A DNA stretch of 64,000 bases from Anaerolentibacter hominis (lineage in GTDB: Bacteria > Bacillota > Clostridia > Lachnospirales > Lachnospiraceae). The stretch's first letter is position 1. Every line of letters starts with the position of its first letter. The notes below the pieces were generated by a model. The model was not told the origin of the DNA, did not search any database, and saw nothing but the letters and a program-made list of their open reading frames with translations. Where the stretch lies: contig NZ_JAWDIX010000003.1 in NCBI RefSeq assembly GCF_032380675.1, positions 124,001 to 188,000 on the forward strand. Reading direction: 5' to 3'. A program made the position numbers and the translations under genes. Below, in pieces: positions 59,995 to 64,000 of this stretch.

Positions 59995-62328
59995 TTATAC
60001 ATTCCAGATATCTTTCGCATACTCCCGTATTGTCCTGTCACTGGAAAACTTCCCGGCATGCACCATATTCAAATAGCATTTCCGCCGGAATCCCATCCTG
60101 TCTTTATAGTCTCTGTTTACCTTTAGTTTCCTATCACAATAGGGCAGGAAATCCAGCAGAAGATAGTAATGATCTGGTTTATGCCAGCTGGCCCCCTTTA
60201 GTATGGCATCATAGAGTTCCTGAAACATACCGGTGCCGCCATCATCCAGAGTTCCGTCAACCAGCGTATCCAGCACCTTTTTAATCCTGGGATTATCCTC
60301 ATAATATTTCATCGGATCGTAGCTTTCCTTTATCGCTTCGATATCGTCCACTCTCGCTCCGAAAATATAATTGTTCTCTTCCCCTGCCTGTTCCACAATT
60401 TCTATATTAGCGCCGTCATAGGTTCCAAGGGTAACCGCACCGTTCAGCATCAGTTTCATATTTCCTGTTCCGGATGCCTCCGTCCCTGCCGTGGATATCT
60501 GCTCTGAGACATCTGCCGCAGGCATTATTTTTTCAGCATAGGAAACATCATAATTGGAGACGAATACCACCTGGATCAGCTGACTGATCTCCTCATCTGC
60601 CGCAATGAATCCGGCAATTTCATTGATATACTTGATGATCCCCTTTGCCCGGTAATAGCCCGGAGCCGCCTTTGCGCCAAATAGGAATACTGTGGGGGTG
60701 AAATCCTTAATCCGGCCGTCCTTAATGCCAAAGTAGAAATCCAGGATAGAAAATGCATTCAGCAGCTGCCGTTTATATTCATGCAGCCTCTTAACCTGTA
60801 CATCAAACATAAAGTCCGGTTTAATGATGATCCCTTCTTTTTTCTCCACATAATCCGCCAGCTGCCGTTTCTTTATCTGTTTAATCCGGTCAAATTCCCG
60901 TATCACGTCCCGGTGCTCTGTAAATGCATTCATAAACTTCAGCTTATCCAGATCCCAAACCCAATCTTTTCCAATTTTCTTTGAGATAAAATCAGCCAGC
61001 TCCGGATTACACAGCGCAAGCCATCTTCTCTGCGTAATTCCGTTTGTCTTATTATTAAATTTCTCCGGATACAGCGCAAACCATTCCTTCAGGACATCCT
61101 TTTTCAGTATTTCCGTATGTATTCTCGCCACACCGTTGACAGAATGAGACGCGAATACGGCCATCCTCGCCATATGAATCATTTTATCACTGATAATATC
61201 ATAGGCAGGGAAATCCTCCGAAGCAATTCCCTTCACTTCCAGCTCCCTGTGAAGCGCTCTGGAAAGCATTTCAATATATGGATACACATGAGGTATGACT
61301 GTCTTTAACAGGCGTACATTCCACTTCTCCAGAGCCTCTGCCATCACAGTATGATTGGTGTAGGCAAATACCCGTCTGGTCAGATTCAGCGCTGCATCAA
61401 ATTCCATGCCTTCCTCTTCCATCATCAAACGGATAAATTCTGGTATCGCGATCACGGGATGGGTATCATTCAGCTGAATGACGTATTTATCATCAAAGTG
61501 GTTAAAATCACCGCCCTGTTCCCGGAATGTACGGATCATGTCCTGAATAGATGCACTGGAGAAGAAATACTGTTGTTTCAGACGGAGCCGCTTCCCTGCA
61601 TTGGTATCATCGTTGGGATACAGCACCATGGAAATAGCCTCGGCTTCATCCCTCTCCTGCACCGCTTTTCTGTATTTCTGCTCATTAAAGAGACCAAAGT
61701 CAAACTCATGTACCGGTTCCGCCTGCCACAGCCTCAAATTGTTAATCTGAAGCCTGTCATATCCAATAACAGGCATATCATAAGGAACGGCATAAACCTG
61801 CTGGTTCCGGAATGTTATCAGAACTCTGTCATCCTCTCTGCGTTCGGACCAGGGATCACCGTCTTTTAGCCAGTCATCCGCCTCCTCCATCTGAAATCCA
61901 TCCTTAAAATACTGGCGGAATAACCCATAGCGGTATCGTATTCCGTAACCGTTCAGCGGAACATGGATGGTAGCCGCGGAATCCAGAAAACAGGCTGCCA
62001 GCCGACCCAGACCGCCATTTCCCAGCGCGTTATCCTCTATCTCTTCAAATATATTAGGATCAATCTCATATTTCTGACAAAGAGAATGGAAGTCTTCCAT
62101 CAGGCCCATATTCATCAGATTACTGTAAATCAGACGGCCCACCAGAAATTCCGCTGAGAAATATCCCACTTCCCGGCCCTGCTTCTTCTCTTTCCACTGC
62201 CTGTTCAGCTCGTTTCTGCAGACCTTGGAAACCGCACTGTACAACTCCCGCGGCCCGGCCTTTCGGATAGAAAAACCGCAGTCCATTTTCAGCGTCCGTT
62301 TTACCTTCGATACAAAATCCTTCGCCAT
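59995..62328 (-). CDS. glgP: Glycogen/maltodextrin phosphorylase
   Basis: A 777-residue GT35 enzyme releasing glucose 1-phosphate from alpha-1,4-glucans. Family blocks are YFSAEFLVGRLIYSNLMN, DNALGNGGLGRLAACFLDS, RLKQQYFF, FNNKTNGITQRRWL, DVQVKRLHEYKRQLLN and the pyridoxal-phosphate site EASGTGNMKLMLNGA with the Lys. The length is slightly short of ~800 but complete. AAGGAGGAG precedes the ATG. It follows malQ by 38 bp, forming a malQ-glgP operon for stored or imported alpha-glucan use. Confidence 0.97.
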   Translation of the reverse strand: MAKDFVSKVKRTLKMDCGFSIRKAGPRELYSAVSKVCRNELNRQWKEKKQGREVGYFSAEFLVGRLIYSNLMNMGLMEDFHSLCQKYEIDPNIFEEIEDNALGNGGLGRLAACFLDSAATIHVPLNGYGIRYRYGLFRQYFKDGFQMEEADDWLKDGDPWSERREDDRVLITFRNQQVYAVPYDMPVIGYDRLQINNLRLWQAEPVHEFDFGLFNEQKYRKAVQERDEAEAISMVLYPNDDTNAGKRLRLKQQYFFSSASIQDMIRTFREQGGDFNHFDDKYVIQLNDTHPVIAIPEFIRLMMEEEGMEFDAALNLTRRVFAYTNHTVMAEALEKWNVRLLKTVIPHVYPYIEMLSRALHRELEVKGIASEDFPAYDIISDKMIHMARMAVFASHSVNGVARIHTEILKKDVLKEWFALYPEKFNNKTNGITQRRWLALCNPELADFISKKIGKDWVWDLDKLKFMNAFTEHRDVIREFDRIKQIKKRQLADYVEKKEGIIIKPDFMFDVQVKRLHEYKRQLLNAFSILDFYFGIKDGRIKDFTPTVFLFGAKAAPGYYRAKGIIKYINEIAGFIAADEEISQLIQVVFVSNYDVSYAEKIMPAADVSEQISTAGTEASGTGNMKLMLNGAVTLGTYDGANIEIVEQAGEENNYIFGARVDDIEAIKESYDPMKYYEDNPRIKKVLDTLVDGTLDDGGTGMFQELYDAILKGASWHKPDHYYLLLDFLPYCDRKLKVNRDYKDRMGFRRKCYLNMVHAGKFSSDRTIREYAKDIWNV

Positions 62329-62366
62329 AGTCTCCTCCTTGCTTGTTGTTCTATTTCACCGGTTTA

Positions 62367-63854
62367 TCAACGGTTATACCGCCCGGTCAGATCCAGCAAA
62401 AACCTTTGCCGCTCCGTATCAAAAGCATTCTGATCCATTCTCCAGCGCCACCAGCCGCCCACCTTTCCAGGCAGGTTCATCCTCGATTCCGCGCCCAGGT
62501 GAAGGATATCCTGCATTTGAAAAATAACAGTATCTGCAATTGTCGAATACCCCAGCTTTATCATAGCATCCGGAAAATCCCTTTTGCTTCCGACCCCCAG
62601 ATAAGCTTTTGCTTCTTTTAGCCGTTCCCCTCTCATATTCTTAAAATATGCCGCAATGGGCTCATTATCATGGGTTCCCCCATAGACTACCAGATTGCTG
62701 CTTTTATAATTATGAGGAAGATACTCGCTGTCCGGCGTGCCGTCAAAACCAAATAGCAATATCTTCATTCCCGGCCAGCCGGTCTGCTTCATCAGACGGC
62801 GCACCCCTTTGCTGACCACCCCCAGGTCTTCGGCGATGATCTCGGTTTCGCCCCCGATCGATTCTTTAATCACTTTCGTCAGCTTACTGCCCGGACCCGG
62901 CCGCCATGTGCCGTTCTGCGCTGTGGGATGGCCGGCGGGTATACTGTAATAACGTACAATGCCGATAAAATGATCAATCCGAATTACATCATAGAGGGAT
63001 TTAAGTGTCTTCATACGAAGTCTCCACCAGGCGAAATCAGAATCTTCCATAGCTTCCCAGTCATACAGAGGATTCCCCCACCGCTGTCCGGTACTGGAAA
63101 AATAATCCGGCGGAACACCGGCAACATGAATCGGCTTTTTCCTCTCGTCCAGCTCGAACAGATCCCCGTGCGTCCACACATCAGCGCTGTCATAAGCCAC
63201 ATAGAGGGGTATATCTCCTATTATCCGTATTCCCAGACCGTTCACATAGGTTTTCAGTTTCTTCCACTGCGTATAAAACTTAAACTGGCAAAATTTCCAG
63301 AATTCAATCTCTCCGGCAAGAGTCCTTTTGTAATGCTTCAGACTTTCCGGTTTCCTCAGTCGGATTCCCTCATCCCAGACCGCCCATTCCTTATGGCCGA
63401 ACTTCTCCTTCACCGCCATATAAAGAGCATAATCGTCCAGCCAGGCCTCCTGTGCTTTTTCAAATTCCAGGTAAGCACTCTTATTCCTGTGTTTGCTTCT
63501 CAAGAATGCCTTCTTTAATACGGCAAACCGTTTGGAAAACAAAAGCTCATAGTCGACATGATCCTCCCGTTCTCCCCAGTCCTGTTCCAGTTCATTTTTC
63601 TTAAGCAGTCCTTCCTCCGCAAGAAAATCCAGATCAATATAATACGGGTTGCCTGCAAAGGCTGAAAATGACTGATATGGACTGTCCCCATAGCTGGTAG
63701 GGCCTACAGGAAGTACCTGCCAGTATTTCTGCCCTGCCGCCGCCAGCTGGTCTGCAAACTCGAAAGCAGCCTTCCCTATGGTACCTATGCCATAAGGCGA
63801 CGGCAGACTGCTGACCGGGAGCAGGATTCCCGCTCCTCTTTCTTTTTCCTTCAT
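62367..63854 (-). CDS. malQ: 4-alpha-glucanotransferase (amylomaltase)
   Basis: A 495-residue GH77 enzyme that transfers glucan chains between maltodextrins and feeds the phosphorylase. Visible blocks are ILLPVSSLPSPYGIGTIG, GDIPLYVAYDSADVW, the nucleophile region VIRIDHFIGI with Asp, the acid/base IIAEDLGVV and GTHDNEP. The length is typical of bacterial MalQ. A TATAAT (63885-63890, minus strand) lies about 30 bp before the ATG, without a clear -35. It is the first gene of the malQ-glgP operon. Confidence 0.96.
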   Translation of the reverse strand: MKEKERGAGILLPVSSLPSPYGIGTIGKAAFEFADQLAAAGQKYWQVLPVGPTSYGDSPYQSFSAFAGNPYYIDLDFLAEEGLLKKNELEQDWGEREDHVDYELLFSKRFAVLKKAFLRSKHRNKSAYLEFEKAQEAWLDDYALYMAVKEKFGHKEWAVWDEGIRLRKPESLKHYKRTLAGEIEFWKFCQFKFYTQWKKLKTYVNGLGIRIIGDIPLYVAYDSADVWTHGDLFELDERKKPIHVAGVPPDYFSSTGQRWGNPLYDWEAMEDSDFAWWRLRMKTLKSLYDVIRIDHFIGIVRYYSIPAGHPTAQNGTWRPGPGSKLTKVIKESIGGETEIIAEDLGVVSKGVRRLMKQTGWPGMKILLFGFDGTPDSEYLPHNYKSSNLVVYGGTHDNEPIAAYFKNMRGERLKEAKAYLGVGSKRDFPDAMIKLGYSTIADTVIFQMQDILHLGAESRMNLPGKVGGWWRWRMDQNAFDTERQRFLLDLTGRYNR

Positions 63855-63931
63855 ATACTCATTAACTCCATTATTTCTATCGTAATTATATACTGATTTT
63901 TAAATAAAAGACTTATTGATCATAAGGACAA

Positions 63932-63974
63932 AAAAGAGCCCATCCTCCCCAGTGGGGGAACGAAGGACTCTTAT
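63932..63974 (-). terminator. Terminator of a gene beyond the right edge
   Basis: On the minus strand, AAGAGTCC and a CG-rich middle pair with GGGCTCTT around a CACT loop, with an inner TTCCCC/GGGGAG stem, followed by TTTTTTG. It would end a minus-strand gene located to the right of the window. Confidence 0.75.
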
Positions 63975-64000
63975 TCATGTCTCGTTATTCTGTGTATCTG

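Overview
The window looks like a low-to-mid GC, spore-forming Clostridia chromosome, most likely Lachnospiraceae. This rests on gene content: a T-box-controlled isoleucyl-tRNA synthetase, dnaX-ebfC-recR, bofA and yaaL, a YyaC-type spore protein, DUF5711, DUF5702 and DUF6382-FHA proteins, and a Firmicutes-style Tad pilus locus. Genus cannot be fixed by eye. No rRNA, tRNA or CRISPR array was seen.

Layout. 1-6283: AT-rich accessory block on the minus strand with the start of a response regulator cut by the window edge, a small secreted protein, and a two-component system (RR, HK) plus ABC exporter (ATPase, FtsX-like permease). 6284-11316: higher-GC BceRSAB-type antimicrobial-peptide sensing and resistance module with an extra membrane protein. 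11317-14388: a graveyard of mobile DNA, where a decayed IS3/IS150-like element is interrupted by a decayed IS110-family element. 14389-15492: a secreted protein plus a three-helix membrane partner. Its promoter shares a 33-bp layout, including an identical 18-mer, with the secreted-protein gene at 746-1108. 15630-24446: ileS with its T-box, a 125-bp MITE-like palindrome, pncB, an M15 carboxypeptidase, plsC behind a 64-bp tandem-repeat leader, and a GNAT enzyme. 24510-29626: a third two-component/ABC permease module.

29681-47796: mostly housekeeping. It holds a CvpA/DUF5711/LysM membrane cassette, yyaC, recR-ebfC-dnaX, pfkA, bioY, an EIIC-like permease next to niaR, a divergent biotin ligase, pgi, mtnN, murG, a HIT protein and an orphan HisKA-like protein. 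47723-59084: one long minus-strand operon for a Tad/Flp-type pilus or secretion system. It contains prepilin peptidases, a CpaE-like protein, TadA, TadB, TadC, a 57-residue Flp pilin, DUF5702, two TadE-like pseudopilins, an FHA protein and a rhomboid protease. A consensus sigma-A promoter precedes it at 59123-59152. 59164-63854: bofA, yaaL, and a malQ-glgP glycogen/maltodextrin operon.

The points most worth a second look are: the shared promoter element linking two secreted-protein genes 14 kb apart; the tandem hairpin leader of plsC; the niaR-linked orphan EIIC permease with a palindromic operator candidate; the MPN-like/LysM protein that has lost its JAMM ligands; and the Tad locus, which has a degenerate CpaE Walker A, a TadC with a large external domain, a zinc-motif TadE and a tadA without a conventional start codon where the coding similarity begins.
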